DNA of 64,000 nt. It comes from Vitis vinifera (lineage: Eukaryota; Streptophyta; Magnoliopsida; Vitales; Vitaceae). Location: positions 20,120,501 to 20,184,500 of the forward strand of contig NC_081812.1 in the NCBI RefSeq assembly GCF_030704535.1. The letters run 5' to 3'. Position 1 is the stretch's first letter. The number at the start of each line of letters is the position of its first letter. A model generated the notes under the pieces. That model was not told where the DNA came from. It was given only the letters and a program-made list of their open reading frames with translations, and made no database searches. Below are positions 11,061-24,003 of the stretch, one piece after another. Both the position numbers and the translations under genes were made by a program.

Positions 11061-14000
11061 ATGGAGATCGATGAAGCAATCAGAGAGAGCGATGATCGAA
11101 GGCTGAAGACCAAGTACAACAACGCCATCTATGTTGTTCGGAGAGCTCTCGCTTTGTACTCGTAAGTTCCTGATTTGTCTTATTTCATTACTCCGTCGCT
11201 GAGTTTAGGACTGAAAAAAGGGATGAAATTTTGGTTTTATACTAGGGTTGTTTTCTCAGCTCAATTGAAGAATCTTGAGTTTTAATTTATTGTCAATTAT
11301 GTTTTTTCTTGGCGGGTAAAAGGGATGGGTTTTGACTTCAAATGAATGCTCGCAGGTTTACTGTGTCAACGCAATTCCCTTTGGTTGATTACGATTGATT
11401 CGATTTCGTTTTATAGTTCTTGTTTAGGTTTTGTTTACCGTGTATTATTATTCAAAAACATGTAAACTCTTTTGTCCGAGATTTTGTTCATTTTTCACAA
11501 ATGATTTCTTGTCTGCTGGTGGTTTAATCGCTTGATATCATTGAAAAAAAAAAGGCAAAAAAGGAGATTGGGAAGTATTTCAAATGTTTGTTATTAATCT
11601 GAACAGGTGGTGATTTGGCATGTTATTTAACAGAAAACAGATCATTTTGTGTTGTTGGGGTTAAGGCATTGGAAAGTAGATCGGGTTGTGTATGTTCTGT
11701 TCTAGAATTAGTATAAGTGGTCTTGGCAGTTTAATGAAATGGCTCCAATTAGCAATGAAGGGTTTTTTTAAGATCTGTAGCTTGCTCTTATGGAATAGAA
11801 TCTCCCAGCATAATCAAATGGGTTAAGTTTTTTGGGAAGAATTACGATGGGATTTAATAGAAGGGACAATATACTAATTACTTCTGGACTATGTTTTTAA
11901 TAATTTTCATCAACTTGATACTGAAGATGCAGTAGAAATTTTATAAAACTTTTTGATGTTAGAAATTATATACACTGGGTGGGGCCTAAGAGCATCATTG
12001 TATACTTAGTATCATGAACTTAGCACTGTCCTTAGAAATTGAGATTTAGGTTATCATCCCTCATTGAACTTAGAATGACACATTTAATTTTCAAAAGTTT
12101 TCATGTGTTTGTTGTCCTCCAGAGGAAAAGGAAAGATAAAAGGAAAAGTAAAGGATGCAACAAGATTACAAGGGTTAGGGCTCCAGCTATGCTTTTCATC
12201 CTCCAAGAAAATCTCTAATGTCTGAGTGTCTGAGCGTCTGAGCAGTGTGAATCTTTCTTTGGATTTGTCATATCTTGAACTCGAAGCAAGACAACATTCT
12301 GTCGTGATGCAAAATCTCCACGATTTCCCTAAACCAGCTGGCCTGGTGCACCTTCACAAACTCAATAAAACTAGTGGACTCACCTTCTATACCAATTAAA
12401 TAGTCTATAATCTAGATCTCCTAGCTTCCACTCTACAAGTTTTGGAGCTCCAATCTCTGTGTTGTGACCTCCCTTTCTACAGACTGTCTAGAATTGATAA
12501 GGAAAATATTTCCATCAAGACACATAATGCATGTTCTATGTTCTCTATCTTCTGTCTAAAGTAGGCCAGTAGGTCATTATTTTAGTATGAAGGGTAAAAA
12601 ATTTTCCTTTATGAAGGCATAACAGTATTTTAGTTAAGAAGGTATTGGTGAGAACTCAATTTTTTAAATGATTAAGTGGATAGATGTCAGTGTGGGGATC
12701 TTTTCTTGACCGTGCTCTCTCTGTCTATGTGGAGCACTTATTGCTCCTTAGGCAGCCACAGAAAATGAGCTTTTACCTTATCCAAGTTAGCAAGTGTGGT
12801 ATAGTATTTACAATTCTAATTTCTTATCATAGTACATGTTTCATATTGGTTTCAACATCATACTACACAAATAAGAGAAAAAAATGCAAAAGATGTATTC
12901 TGTTTGGATTCTTGCTCTTTTGAGATGCAATAATGATGGTTTTATTGTTATCTATTGGGAAAAGTGTGTTTACTGAGCAACCATTTGGCTTCCTCAACAG
13001 TGTTGAAGAGGTTGCCTTAAGCTTCAATGGAGGAAAGGATTCAACTGTGAGTTCTTATATTTGTTTTCTTCAATATCTCATTGCATATCTCTCAATGCTT
13101 ATCTTTTGCCTTATTGATTGTTTTTCTGCCAATGAACTGGGGTTTTGCAGGTCTTGCTGCACCTACTTAGGGCTGGCTATTTTTTGCATAAAAGGGAACA
13201 AAGTCATTCAAATGGGGTTTTAACAGATCATGAAGTTGCATTTCCAATTCGAACAATATATTTTGAGAGCCCTTCTGCTTTCCCTGAAATCAATTCATTT
13301 ACTTATGAAACAGCCACTACGTGAGAAAAGTCCCCTTTCCTTTTTCAGATATTATTTTTTGATCTGCAGATTTTTCTTTAACGCAAGATGATAAATAAGT
13401 CTTGGCTTCTAGGCCTGCCATATCTCCAGGCATCTGGTTATGATTTGACTTATTCCTTGTTGAGCAGCTATGGTTTGCAAATGGACATCATTCGTCTAGA
13501 TTTCAAGTCTGGTTTGGAGGCCCTATTAGAGGCTAAACCAATCAGAGCTATTTTTCTTGGTGTCCGAATCGGCGATCCTACTGCGGTATATTTGATGCTC
13601 TACCTCAAAAAGCTATATGTCTGCTACATATTTTGCCTCATACTAGATTATCTTCCAGATTTCTGTAAGATTGCATTAGAAGATTCAAAGTGATAAGTGT
13701 TAGTATATTTATATTTTTAACATTATCTTGCAGGTAGGTCAAGAACAATTCTCTCCTAGTTCACCTGGATGGCCACCTTTTATGAGAGTGAACCCAATCT
13801 TGGATTGGTCTTACAGGTTATAAAGGCTGCTTATACTAACATATATATCAAACTAGTTCTTCTTAGCAAATGAAAGGCTGTCTGAGAGCAAAGTTGCATG
13901 TTGGTTGCCTAAGAAGCTGAGGAATAAAAGGAAAAATGACTAATATTTACAGTAGGCATGTTAAATGGAGATTTAAATTGCACAAAGATGTGTATCTGTG

Positions 14001-17000
14001 ATGGTTTTTCTTTCCTTTAATTCTTTTTTTGGAATTTGTGATTTCATTCTACCTGGTTTCAGCTTTAGATAAACTTGAGGGTTTGACTGGCTAACATTTC
14101 TTTTCCAGGGATGTGTGGGCCTTTCTTTTAGCTTGCAAGATTCCATACTGCAGTCTTTATGATCGAGGGTAATCCTTTCTGTCTGGCTTGGAATTTATTA
14201 CTCAAATTTTGTTGGTACCAGCAATGGTTTTTAGTTTTATTAGTTTGGTGTATGATGCAAATATATGACATGTTCCTTTAGAAATAAAACTGGATTTCTA
14301 CTTTTGCATTCGTATTAAAATATTTTTTTATTGTTAATATTTCTTTATTTTATAGTTATACTTCAATTGGGAGCATACATGACACGGTTCCAAATGCCTT
14401 GTTGTGCGTCAACAATTCTTCCAGTAGCAAAGAAAAGTTTAGACCTGCATATCTGCTTTCAGATGGTAGATTAGAAAGAGCAGGGAGAGCAAAAAAGTTT
14501 TCTTTGCCAGTTTGTAGACCTGCATATCCTGCTGTTAGCAATGGCATGATCAGTGTGGATTCAAATAAAAACAGCACGCTTACTGCCACTGTCATTGGTG
14601 TGGGGGATGAGATCTTGTAAGTCCCTTGTTCATATTATAGGGGTTTTATTAGAGATGTCCTTTATGCCCATACATATTTCTGAGGTTCTTTTATTGTTCT
14701 CTTGATATTGTTTGGGTTATGCTATGGGCACCTCTGATTAAATGAGTACATGCATTTTTTTTTTTCTGCTGTTTTAACTTTGCCTTCTCTTGTTTGCTAT
14801 TATCAATATATTCTTGTTTTTGTGTGGTATCATAATACTTAGCAATAGTGGACCTGAATACACAATTACCATAAGCCATCATTTTTCTATCTTGCATTTT
14901 TTTATGCTAGCCCTCAACCTACCATTTGCTAATTTTGTCTCTTAATGACATTTGCATACTAGCTTTTTTAGTAAGTTCGTTATGGTGGTTTTCTTCAAAT
15001 GTTTTCAGTTAGAGAAAATGACATTTTTGTCTCCTTAATTATTGCTTGCTTTCAACCTGCTCCTTTGAACTTTAAAAGTGCCCAATACCTCCCTAAATGT
15101 TTACCTATGTCACTAATATCCCTTGTGTTGACATGCTGTATGAAAAATTGATAGGATGGGTTCCTGTGATACCAACACGACTCCTTGTATTTTCTTTTTT
15201 GACTAGTCTGCCCCAATTTTGGTAATGTGCTACAGATGTGACTGCTTTGCATTTTTCTGTTACAATGATACCTCTCTCTTCTCTGTGGGGACTTTTGGAT
15301 CCATTTTAAAGTGTTGGGGTGAAGTGCTCTTTAGTTTATGTCATTCACCATTTCACTTTTGTAACTAGGATGCAGAAGTAGGTGCCAATGCACATCATAG
15401 ATAAGGTATTTGAGTCTTTGACATGGTGACCTAAAAAAAATGAGAAAATGAAATGCAGTCTGTTCAATTTTACCATCATTTGTGTGTTTCAAAAAAATTC
15501 TTTTTGAGAATTTTTATTAGTGAAATTTCTGATATTTTTCTATCTATTCCATAGCTCAGGTTTGGCACTGTTGAGGATGAATTGGGACCTTCATTGTGTA
15601 GAAAGCTCCATTCTATAGGTTGGTCAGTGTCACAAACTGCTGTCCTTCGAAATGATGTAAGTTACTGCAGCATGATTAAGAGCATCAAACCAGCTTTTGT
15701 GATTGTGAATTTTGTTTTGGAATAGTAGTTAAACATAGATACTATTGGGGAGGATGGCAAAACTGAATTCATGTGATTCCTATAGGTGTGAATTGGGATG
15801 AGTCTGTTAAGTTGATTTTTTGTTATAATTCAGCATATTTCTCTATTCCTTCTCGCCAGATCAATTTGTTATGTTAGTGAAATTCCTTTTACTGAAACCA
15901 TCGATCATTTGAAAGTTTCAACATATAAAGGTGTGAACATTCATCTGCATTTGTTTCAAAAATGGGGCCAAAATTTCCTGCCCACTATTTATAAGCTTTA
16001 TTTTTGTTGGAATACTTTCTTTGAACTCTAAAATTTGTGTTTATTGGTCTCATTTTACAAATTGTTCTTGTCATGTTCTTTTTAATTCAGGTAGACTCTG
16101 TAGCTGAAGAAGTAGAACGATGGAAGTCCACTAATGATGTGGTAAAGGCTTAAATTTACTTTAATGTGCACCGATAGTTTCCTTTGTGATGGAATGAATA
16201 AGGGTCTTATTTTCCTATGTCTGAGTTGATCCTTGCAGCTATTTATCTATGGAGGGGTTGGTCCATTGCATTCAGATGTTACATTAGCTGGTGTAGCAAA
16301 GGCTTTTGGTGTTCGTCTGGTACGTCAGATTATTTAAGCACAAAATTTTCTAATGCAAATCATGGCCTTGGACTTAGCTACATGTATTGCATTTCTAGTT
16401 TTCTGGCAAACCTTACTAGGTTTTTTCTTGAAAAAAGAGATTCAAAACTAGTCAAGCTTCTGCTTTGCTACATAGGCATATCAATTGGATGCACTAACTA
16501 TGTTTGATTTGGTCAATTGTCTTAAATTTAGGCCCCTGATGAAGAATTTGAAGAATATCTTAGGCATCTTATAGGTGACCATTGCACTGGTGACCGGAAT
16601 GAGGTAATTTGTTCTCATGGAACCACATCTTATTGTTATTTTTACTGCATCCATTATAATGCAAGGGATAACTTATAATTATCTTGCTGAAACAATCTTT
16701 AAGTAAAAAAAGCACTTCTTCCTTATGACACAATTTCTAGTGGATTGCCACTTAAGTTGCTTGTTTGATTGAAATCTACAAAGCTTAAATTTTTTAATTT
16801 ATCCTCGCAATGCACATTGTTAGAATCTTGCAGCAGGAAGTTGATATGATCCTTTAGCATTTCCTTTGCAGATGGCTCAATTGCCTGAGGGTATTACTGA
16901 ATTACTGCATCATGAAAAGCTGTCTGTGCCTTTGGTATGTGTTAGAAGCTGCCACATATAACCTTTTCAATTTTTTGGTGAATTTGTTAGGTTCCCTTGA

Positions 17001-18728
17001 GCTTTCTGCAACATACTGAGGCAGCAACTGCAATAATGAACAACATTGTGTGGTTCTTTTATTTATTTTTATTTTTGTAATCTTTTTTGTTTTTTCACAA
17101 CTTTCAACTCAAGTTGCTGCCCTTTGTATGTCCATTTCAAGGGTAATCTTAGGATATCAATTTACTTTCATTATCATATGTAATCTATAGTATCTTTGGT
17201 TATGATGTGATTCATTAAGTGATAATTAGAATCACTATCTATGCAATGGTTGTCTCTTGTAGATCAAGTGTCAAAACGTATTCATTCTTACCGCAACAAA
17301 TGTTACTGAACTGGACAAGGAGTGGGACTGTCTGATTGAATTAACAAGGTCTAGTGGCCTGCTGGTATTGATGGAACCATTCCTATCGAAGCGCATGACA
17401 ACAAATCTTTCAGACGTATGCACCAACCTTACCATTTCATACTGCTGTCATGCATTACCTCTTTTAATTTGTGATATGTGATTTTACTACTATTCTGCTA
17501 AAAATAAAAATCTTTTTGTTTGACCATATATTTAATATTCAACCTACCTCATGTGTGCTTAGGTACACCTAACATGAATTTATGGAAGCTTTTCCTTTTT
17601 CCATTTTTCTTTTAGTTTCTTCTCTACTTCATTTGGAGAGAATTCTTTCTACTCCTCTGCACATAAAATTTTAGGCATGTATGAAGTTAAAGAGTCATTT
17701 GTTTTCTGTCTCAACTCATACCATCCGGGATTGAGTTAGGTTTGGTTATATGAGTTGTTTTATGGCCATGTATGTCTGCAAAATTTACTGGCCCATTCAT
17801 AGGTATCATTTATGAGTGCCTGGATAGGAGAAAATCAAGGAAGTTAGAGACAGTGTTGAAAAGTTAAATGGGATAACCTGTAGATATGATGACTAAAAGT
17901 CTGGTATCATAGTGGTAATGGAGTGAGCCTCCATGTAGGGAAGTGGGAAACATGCAGTTGCTTTGTTCAAATTCCTTTTCACATTCTATCCCTGCATGTA
18001 CCTTTTGCTCTCTATCCCTGTATGTGGTCAAACTTTTATCTGGAGAAGAAACAACAAAACGTTGGACCTGGGATTTTAGGACTAGGCATTTTGAGAAGGT
18101 TGACCATAACTTCAACTTATTTTCTATAAGATATGCCGTAGAGAAGAATATGTTTGAACAATACCAACAGAACATATTTTAGAAATCTGGAAAATATTTT
18201 TTATTAGGATTATCTTTAAAGTAATGCTAGAATGGGAGTTGGCTTTGATATGCATGTGAGTGATTATGATGTTTGTGGCACTGTCTCATTGTTATCAGTA
18301 TTCCATTTATGCAGGTGGAAGCTGCTCAAGCGCTATCTAAATTGTGCTTTGAGTTCCCAGATCTTTACATTGGTAGTAGCTCTTAAAACTAGTTTGAACT
18401 GCAGTAAAAAGAAAAAAAAAAAAAAGATCATATTTTATATCTTCTAATTGTGATATGGTTTTTTGCAACATGTAATTGTGATTTTTTTTTTTTTTGGCAA
18501 CATCAAGGGTGTTATCGCAAATCCAGACTCGCACCTCTCATAATTAGCTTTGAAGGAAAGGTATAAGAAAGATACCACTAAGTTATGGCACGGTTTATTA
18601 AACCTAAAATAAGTTGCATCAATGAAAATAAATATTCAATCTTATTGCAGGACCAAACAAGACTAGAATCAGCCGTGGAAGCATTGTCCAAGAAGTTCCC
18701 AGCAGGGCAAATCTCTGAGGCAAACTGA
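11061..18728 (+). CDS. FAD synthase-type protein (PAPS-reductase fold plus MoCF-like domain)
   Basis: Sixteen exons keep phase throughout and encode 514 residues: 11061-11161, 13001-13046, 13151-13320, 13468-13585, 13734-13816, 14109-14168, 14356-14616, 15560-15656, 16091-16141, 16239-16319, 16532-16603, 16872-16934, 17263-17415, 18315-18372, 18508-18560, 18651-18728. Residues 33-49 carry the PP-loop [12 protein letters not shown] of the PAPS-reductase/FAD synthetase family, followed by [12 protein letters not shown] and [16 protein letters not shown], hallmarks of the eukaryotic FAD1 catalytic domain, which makes FAD from FMN and ATP. The C-terminal half starts at about residue 270 with [18 protein letters not shown] and contains [12 protein letters not shown], a molybdopterin-binding (MoCF) fold. 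The order is the reverse of animal FLAD1, where the MoCF-like part comes first. The closest remembered relative is Arabidopsis At5g03430. Enzyme activity is inferred from family membership. No transit peptide is evident, so a cytosolic location is likely. Confidence 0.9.
17885..18010 (+). mobile_element. possible tRNA-derived SINE fragment
   Basis: Inside intron 13 of the FAD synthase gene, tggtatcatagtggtaatgg (from 17902) resembles a Pol III A box and tgttcaaattc (17964-17974) a B box. Spacing of about 60 bases is longer than in a tRNA, and I see no tail or clear target duplication. Tentative. Confidence 0.25.
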
Positions 18729-19710
18729 ATGAAGACTGATGGGATCATTGAAGGATTGTCTGCAAAGCTTCAGGAACCCGAACAGCTTATAAGATAGCTG
18801 CATTTGACTACTTTGGCTCCTGAATCTATGGTGTGAGGACCTCCTATTCAGAGTTGAGACAGTATGAAGTGTTAAATGGAATTGCAATTGGGAAGGGAAA
18901 AATAAAGGAGTCAGAAAAGAAAATAAAGAAAGTATAAATGGCCCATAATTGGGCAGCTCTTATTTATGTAGTCCTGACGAACAGGCTGGTATAAGAAGAA
19001 AAAAAAAAAATAGTAATTTTAGTCTTTTTAAATACTTGAAAGGCCTCTTTGGGTTCATATTTGAACCATTAGCTTTATGTTACTAACTCAATATAGCAAG
19101 AGCTGTAACCCCTGGCATTCTCTCATTTCAGTTGCTAATTTGCTCAAATTATATCATTCCTCAATTAAGAAATCGGTCTTCACTTATGTATTGTACTTGT
19201 ACATGAGCTTTCCGAATTAGTATCATCCTTCGTGTTCTGACTCTACATGATATGGAATCCAATGGATGATAGTGCTGCGTTTGAATTGTTTGAACTGCTG
19301 GATCGGTGCCCTATGTAATTAGAGTATTGTTTAATCCTATTACTCCTTACTCCTGAAGCTGCTGAAAAAGTTTCGGGTCTGTCTTTCTGTTAGTGTAACT
19401 TATATGCGATTTTGCACAGAAAAGTATAACAACTTCAACATGCTTGATATTTTGGAGTAATTTTTCATGGGTAATTTCTATTATTTAATATAATATTAAT
19501 AATAAATATTTTATTTATTTAATAAAAAGGGAATATCCCTTACCATTAACAAAAATATTGCTGGTTCTACTTCTATCCAGAAAGGTGGAAAGACGACGAG
19601 GGACTGGGTGTAAATAGTTACGTCACTTTTTTATACCCTTAATTTTCCCTTTTAAGAGGAGAAAAAGAGAAGCAGCAGGAGGCGGGCACAAGCCGAACGT
19701 TAACCAAGAG
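18729..19710. other. intergenic region before thioredoxin-like gene
   Basis: Holds the FAD synthase 3' untranslated region and the promoter of the gene at 19711. A weak TATA-like ttttttatacc lies about 80 bases before that ATG. No coding sequence seen. Confidence 0.6.
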
Positions 19711-20604
19711 ATGTCAGAGACGGACTTGGAGGGCACAGGTCTGAATCTCGCTGTGAATCGCCATGGAAACTTAACAAGCGCTTCAAACGATCAAGACCTT
19801 ACTAACGTTCTTCACCAAATCAAGTCGTCTAAATCCCCTGTAAGCCGCTTCTTGTTGTCCTCCTTGTTTTTTCTCTTCTTGGATGATGTTACTTTAAAGA
19901 AAGGAAAAGACGATAAAAATAAATTTGTTTCTTGTTGGCCTTTGTTGAGTGTAGGCCTCTCTTCTTCTCAGCTCCCAAATGCCCAGATATCTAAAATTTT
20001 AAGTGTTTCAGTTTTTTCCTTCTAAAATTTGGATTTGGGTTTTCTTTCTCTTTTTCTGAACTGGTTTAAGATTTTGTATCATTTCATTAACGGACGCCTT
20101 TTTATATTTTTTTGCAGGCTGTTATAAATTATGGGTCAACTTGGTATGGCCTCCTTTTGATATGGAGATATACACACACATGAACACAAACTGTTTGATA
20201 AATGTCCCCAATTATATTGAGAAATAGATTTGAAAAACTGCAGGCGGATCGCACTAGAATTCCCTTTCTGGATTAGTTCCCAACATTTGTATCTCAAAGG
20301 GCCTTTTCTATTATGGTGTTTTCTTCTTCTGCTTTAAATTCTGTTTATTTTCATACTCCCAAGCAATTGGTGTGTAATTTTCAGGTGTCGGGTGTGTAAC
20401 CAGATCCTCCCTGCATTCTGCCAGCTGAGCAACAATTTTCCAAAGCTTTCTTTCATATATGCAGACATTGATGAATGCCCAGAAACAACCCAACACATTC
20501 GCTACACACCCACATTTCATTTCTACCGCGATGGTGAGAGGGTAGATGAGATGCTTGGCGCTGGAGAAGAGCGGCTTCATGATCGCCTGTGGTTGCACTC
20601 CTGA
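19711..20604 (+). CDS. thioredoxin-like protein (Trx-like 3-3 type)
   Basis: Three exons, 19711-19839, 20118-20143 and 20385-20604, join in phase to 124 residues. The thioredoxin signature is complete: a strand AVINYGSTW leads into the active site CRVC (residues 53-56, split from its Trp by intron 2), then LSFIYADIDECPETTQHIRY and the cis-proline region YTPTFHFYRDGERVDEMLGA. CRVC instead of the usual CGPC points to the plant Trx-like 3-3 group (Arabidopsis At3g53220 as recalled). With no transit peptide it should be cytosolic or nuclear, acting as a thiol-disulfide oxidoreductase, though the atypical centre may change its redox potential or reductant. It is convergent with the SAM synthase gene, 459 bases apart. 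Identification as thioredoxin-fold is firm; the subgroup rests on the active site and length. Confidence 0.9.
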
Positions 20605-21063
20605 AGACCTTCATCCTCTCCTCAATTTGCCTTCTGTAAGGACTATGCTTTGCATGTATACCTGGCTCATATTGCTGATTAAATATTCTGCGTGTTAAAC
20701 TTGCTTTTCTTCTGACCACTGCATGGGACCGACCCTCGGACGTGTGAGAAGTTTAACTATAATATTCACGATCATTCATTTCAAATAAAGCAATTCATAT
20801 TTTGAAAATTGTAATAACAGAGTCCCATTAATTGATAGAAATAGGAACCCTAAAAAGAAACAACAAAAATGGCGCTTGACATTCAGTGAATACTTATCTC
20901 CTAAAATATACGCACACATCCTGTGGTCCCACCTTATACGTGGGTCCCAAAAGTAAACCTCAATATGAGATGTATGCATTGAAGCTTTTTTATTTTTCTC
21001 CCCAACCAAAGTGATGGGTTGTATAAAGGCGTCTGCAGAGGAAATGTCCGGCTCCCCACCGAC
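20605..21063. other. convergent intergenic spacer
   Basis: The 459 bases between two stop codons facing each other must hold both 3' untranslated regions and both polyadenylation sites. No gene seen. Confidence 0.6.
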
Positions 21064-22233
21064 TTAAGCCTTCTTGAGGAGCTTAACAGTCTCCCAAGTG
21101 AAGTCTGGGTCATCACGACCAAAATGGCCATAAGCAGCAGTCTTCTGGAACCTGAAGTTGCCACCTCTTTTCAGGTCGAGATTAATAGCAATCATTCCTG
21201 GCCTGAAGTCGAAATTCTCCTTTATCAAATCCAATATATCCTTGTCCGGGATCTTCCCCGTCTTGTACGTGTCCACAAAAACTGACAGTGGTTCCGGAAC
21301 ACCGATTGCATAAGAAACCTGCACAAGGCAGCGCCTAGCAAGCCCTGAAGCTACCACACTCTTTGCAGCCTGCCTAACAATATAGGCGCCGCTTCTGTCC
21401 ACCTTAGTTGGGTCCTTACCTGAGAATGCACCTCCACCGTGAGCACCCCACCCACCGTAGGTGTCAATAATGATCTTCCGGCCAGTGAGTCCTGCATCCC
21501 CGTGAGGCCCCCCAATGACGAACCGACCAGATGGGTTGAGATGGAAAATGGTCTTGTCATCCATGAACTTGGATGGGATAACAGGTTTGATCACATGCTC
21601 TCTCAACTCCTTGGCAATCTGATCGTTCGTGACTGTCTCATCATGTTGGGTTGAGATGAGAACAGTGTGGACCCTAATAGGAACCATCGCTCCACCTTCA
21701 TTTCGGTACTCTACAGTCACTTGGGTCTTACCATCAGGTCTCAGCCAAGGGCATGTTTTATTCTTTCTCACCTCAGTGAGCTTGGCGCCGAGCTTAGTGG
21801 CTAGGACATGAGTTAGCGGCATGAGCTCGGGTGTCTCATCCGTGGCATAGCCAAACATGTGGCCTTGATCACCAGCTCCGATTTCCTCAGGCTTCTTGGA
21901 GAGGTGGCCGTGAACTCCTTGAGCAATATCAGGGCTCTGTTGCTCAATGTTGACTAGGACCTTGCAGTTATCAGCGTCAAGACCAACGTCAGCTGAAACA
22001 AACCCAATGCCTCTGCAAGTGTCTCGAACAATTTTCTCGTAGTCTACTTTAGCCTTGGTCGTGATCTCACCAAAGACCATGACCATGTTAGTTTTAGAAC
22101 AAGTCTCGCATGCAACTTTGCTTTCTGGATCTTGTTCTAGGCAAGCATCAAGGATGGCATCTGAGACTTGGTCGCAGAGCTTGTCGGGGTGGCCTTCATT
22201 CACTGATTCTGAGGTGAAAAGGAAGGTGTCCAT
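21064..22233 (-). CDS. SAMS: S-adenosylmethionine synthase
   Basis: A single coding exon of 389 residues. The enzyme makes S-adenosylmethionine from methionine and ATP in the cytosol, the methyl donor for lignin and many other methylations and the precursor of ethylene and polyamines. Family signatures are intact: GHPDK (14-18), GAGDQG (119-124, the ATP loop), [13 protein letters not shown] (241-253) and GGGAFSGKD (266-274), then KVDRSGAY. Length is right for plants (about 390). The C-terminal tail, ending VKLLKKA, is less conserved and lacks the WEKP-like end of many paralogues. The coding region has no intron, but a leader intron ends directly against the ATG, the usual SAMS arrangement. 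Local GC and codon use are richer than neighbouring sequence, as expected for a highly expressed gene. Confidence 0.97.
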   Translation of the reverse strand: MDTFLFTSESVNEGHPDKLCDQVSDAILDACLEQDPESKVACETCSKTNMVMVFGEITTKAKVDYEKIVRDTCRGIGFVSADVGLDADNCKVLVNIEQQSPDIAQGVHGHLSKKPEEIGAGDQGHMFGYATDETPELMPLTHVLATKLGAKLTEVRKNKTCPWLRPDGKTQVTVEYRNEGGAMVPIRVHTVLISTQHDETVTNDQIAKELREHVIKPVIPSKFMDDKTIFHLNPSGRFVIGGPHGDAGLTGRKIIIDTYGGWGAHGGGAFSGKDPTKVDRSGAYIVRQAAKSVVASGLARRCLVQVSYAIGVPEPLSVFVDTYKTGKIPDKDILDLIKENFDFRPGMIAINLDLKRGGNFRFQKTAAYGHFGRDDPDFTWETVKLLKKA

Positions 22234-22766
22234 CTACATACCAGTGCAAATGATTGAAAACTCTGTTAGTCTTCCTCCATTAAACAAGACTTTGAAATTT
22301 AAACAATTAATTCAGAGGACCCAGCAAGAGAAGCATGTAATATACAAGTACTCAATCCATTTTTCATGATTTCAAAGTGCCAATGCATATCAGTGTTCAT
22401 ATTAAGTATTGTCCCGGAAATGCAAATGCAGGCAGTACACGTATTCTTTTGATGAATGAGGTATGTTTCTTATGAACAAATACAAAATAAACAGAGAAAT
22501 AAAATGTTGTGAATAATGTATGGACACAGATCCTTATCCATACATTGATGAAATTGAATAGATATTTGGGTATGGACACAGATCCTGATCCAATTCTATC
22601 AGATCTGCTTCCTGAAAATAAAGGCTAGATTTGAAAGTTGAAACAACTAGTTATGAGAGGATGGCACATGCCAAACAAAGATGTTTCTCTAATTTAATAT
22701 GATTAAAGAAATGAAGAATGAGAAGCATTGAAATCAACGAGGAAAAGGAAAAAAAAAAAATCAAAC
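22234..22766 (-). other. 5' leader intron of the SAMS gene
   Basis: On the minus strand, ...TCACAG|GTTTGATTTT at 22767/22766 is a good donor, and ...CTGGTATGTAG immediately before the ATG (22233) is the acceptor. Such leader introns often raise expression of plant housekeeping genes. The splice sites are predicted from sequence only. Confidence 0.65.
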
Positions 22767-22867
22767 CTGTGACAAATGTGGTGTGAAGAAGAAGAGGAAG
22801 AAGGCGAGAGATTGAGACAAAGAAGAAAAATAGGAAGAGATACAGGGGATGGAAAGACAGAAATGAG

Positions 22868-22875
22868 TATTTATA
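22868..22875 (-). promoter_or_regulatory. TATA box of the SAMS gene
   Basis: The minus strand reads CCTATAAATACTC here, a textbook TATA box. A start about 25-30 bases downstream gives a short leader exon reaching the leader-intron donor at 22767. Confidence 0.7.
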
Positions 22876-24003
22876 GGCGATATCCAGTCTGACTCGCTCT
22901 CTCTCCGATTCCCCGCTCATTTCGCATCCTCTCCTGTCTCTGTCCCCAACCACCTTTCTGGTGCCTCCTTTCTCACCTTTCTCTAACCTATAATCATCCT
23001 CTCATCTCCCTCCTCCATTTCGGGGGACCCACTTCATCCACGACGCAAGCCATATGCAACTCCCTGTGCTCACTGCAGAGGATACTGGCCTGGGTTTCAC
23101 CAACCGTGTGGATGTCGAAGGGGATCGTCATCGTATTTGGTTGCTGAGAAAACGTGTCTCTGTCGTGTCAAACGAAAGGCTTGCGTGAATGTGTTTAGCT
23201 TAGGTGAGTTAGGTTTTTGTCTTGCCTTTCAATTTTCCAGTCAATGAAAAAGGGTGTCCTCCGATTATATTTTCTCAACACGTATTTTGCCAACAACCAA
23301 ACGGAAGTTGGGTGTCATATCAGAGTAGCATGCGATCCAAATGAATTTCCTACTTGAACAAGTTGAAAATTTTGGGTACTGACAATGGCCATTGGATTTC
23401 ATCAAAACAGGAATTGCAGTGCCATAGAAACCAAAGAGAGAAAGTTCCTGTTTTTAGATATGATCAGATGCTTAAATGCAGGTAGACTTAGGTGATGTTT
23501 GGTAAGGAAAATCAGGACTCATTTCTATTTCCACGAACAAAAACATCTCAATAGTTTATAACCAAGTAGGTTTGTTCTGAGATGTTTACCTACAATCCAT
23601 CTACCCCCTCGTTAAGAATAAGAAACCTAGTCTTCAACTTCCTTCCTTTTATTTCTCCAGATGTAGAAAAAAACAGAGAAACAGATTAATGCGTAAACTC
23701 TCTACCAATTCTCTTATCATCAGTCACACATTATCGGAAAGCAGAGCACTTCTTTTAGTTGATGCACATTGGTTTACATTTCAAACATTGGCACTGTCAT
23801 TTGGAGCATACCTTTACCCTAGGTTTGAAACAAAATTTCCAGCTATGGTCTGATTCCTATAAATAGAGCCATACACAATTTTAGAAAATACTATTGATCA
23901 AGCTCTTCAAGTTCTGCTGCAATCTTTTAGCTGATTGGGTGCAACTTCCAGTGCCACAAAGAATGTAAATATAGGTAGAAAAACGAACTCCACGAAGTAT
24001 CCA
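22876..24003. other. intergenic region upstream of SAMS
   Basis: Contains the SAMS upstream promoter (CT-rich on the plus strand near 22900-23030) and the 3' flank of the DUF4079 gene. No coding exon recognised on either strand. Confidence 0.55.

Noticed and set aside
12684-12923. Frame in intron 1 of the FAD synthase gene
   Set aside because: It has no homology to the family and no suitable splice sites; the exon pair 11161/13001 already joins in frame.
17864-18182. Overlapping frames on both strands in intron 13 of the FAD synthase gene
   Set aside because: Intronic; exons on either side join in phase without them.
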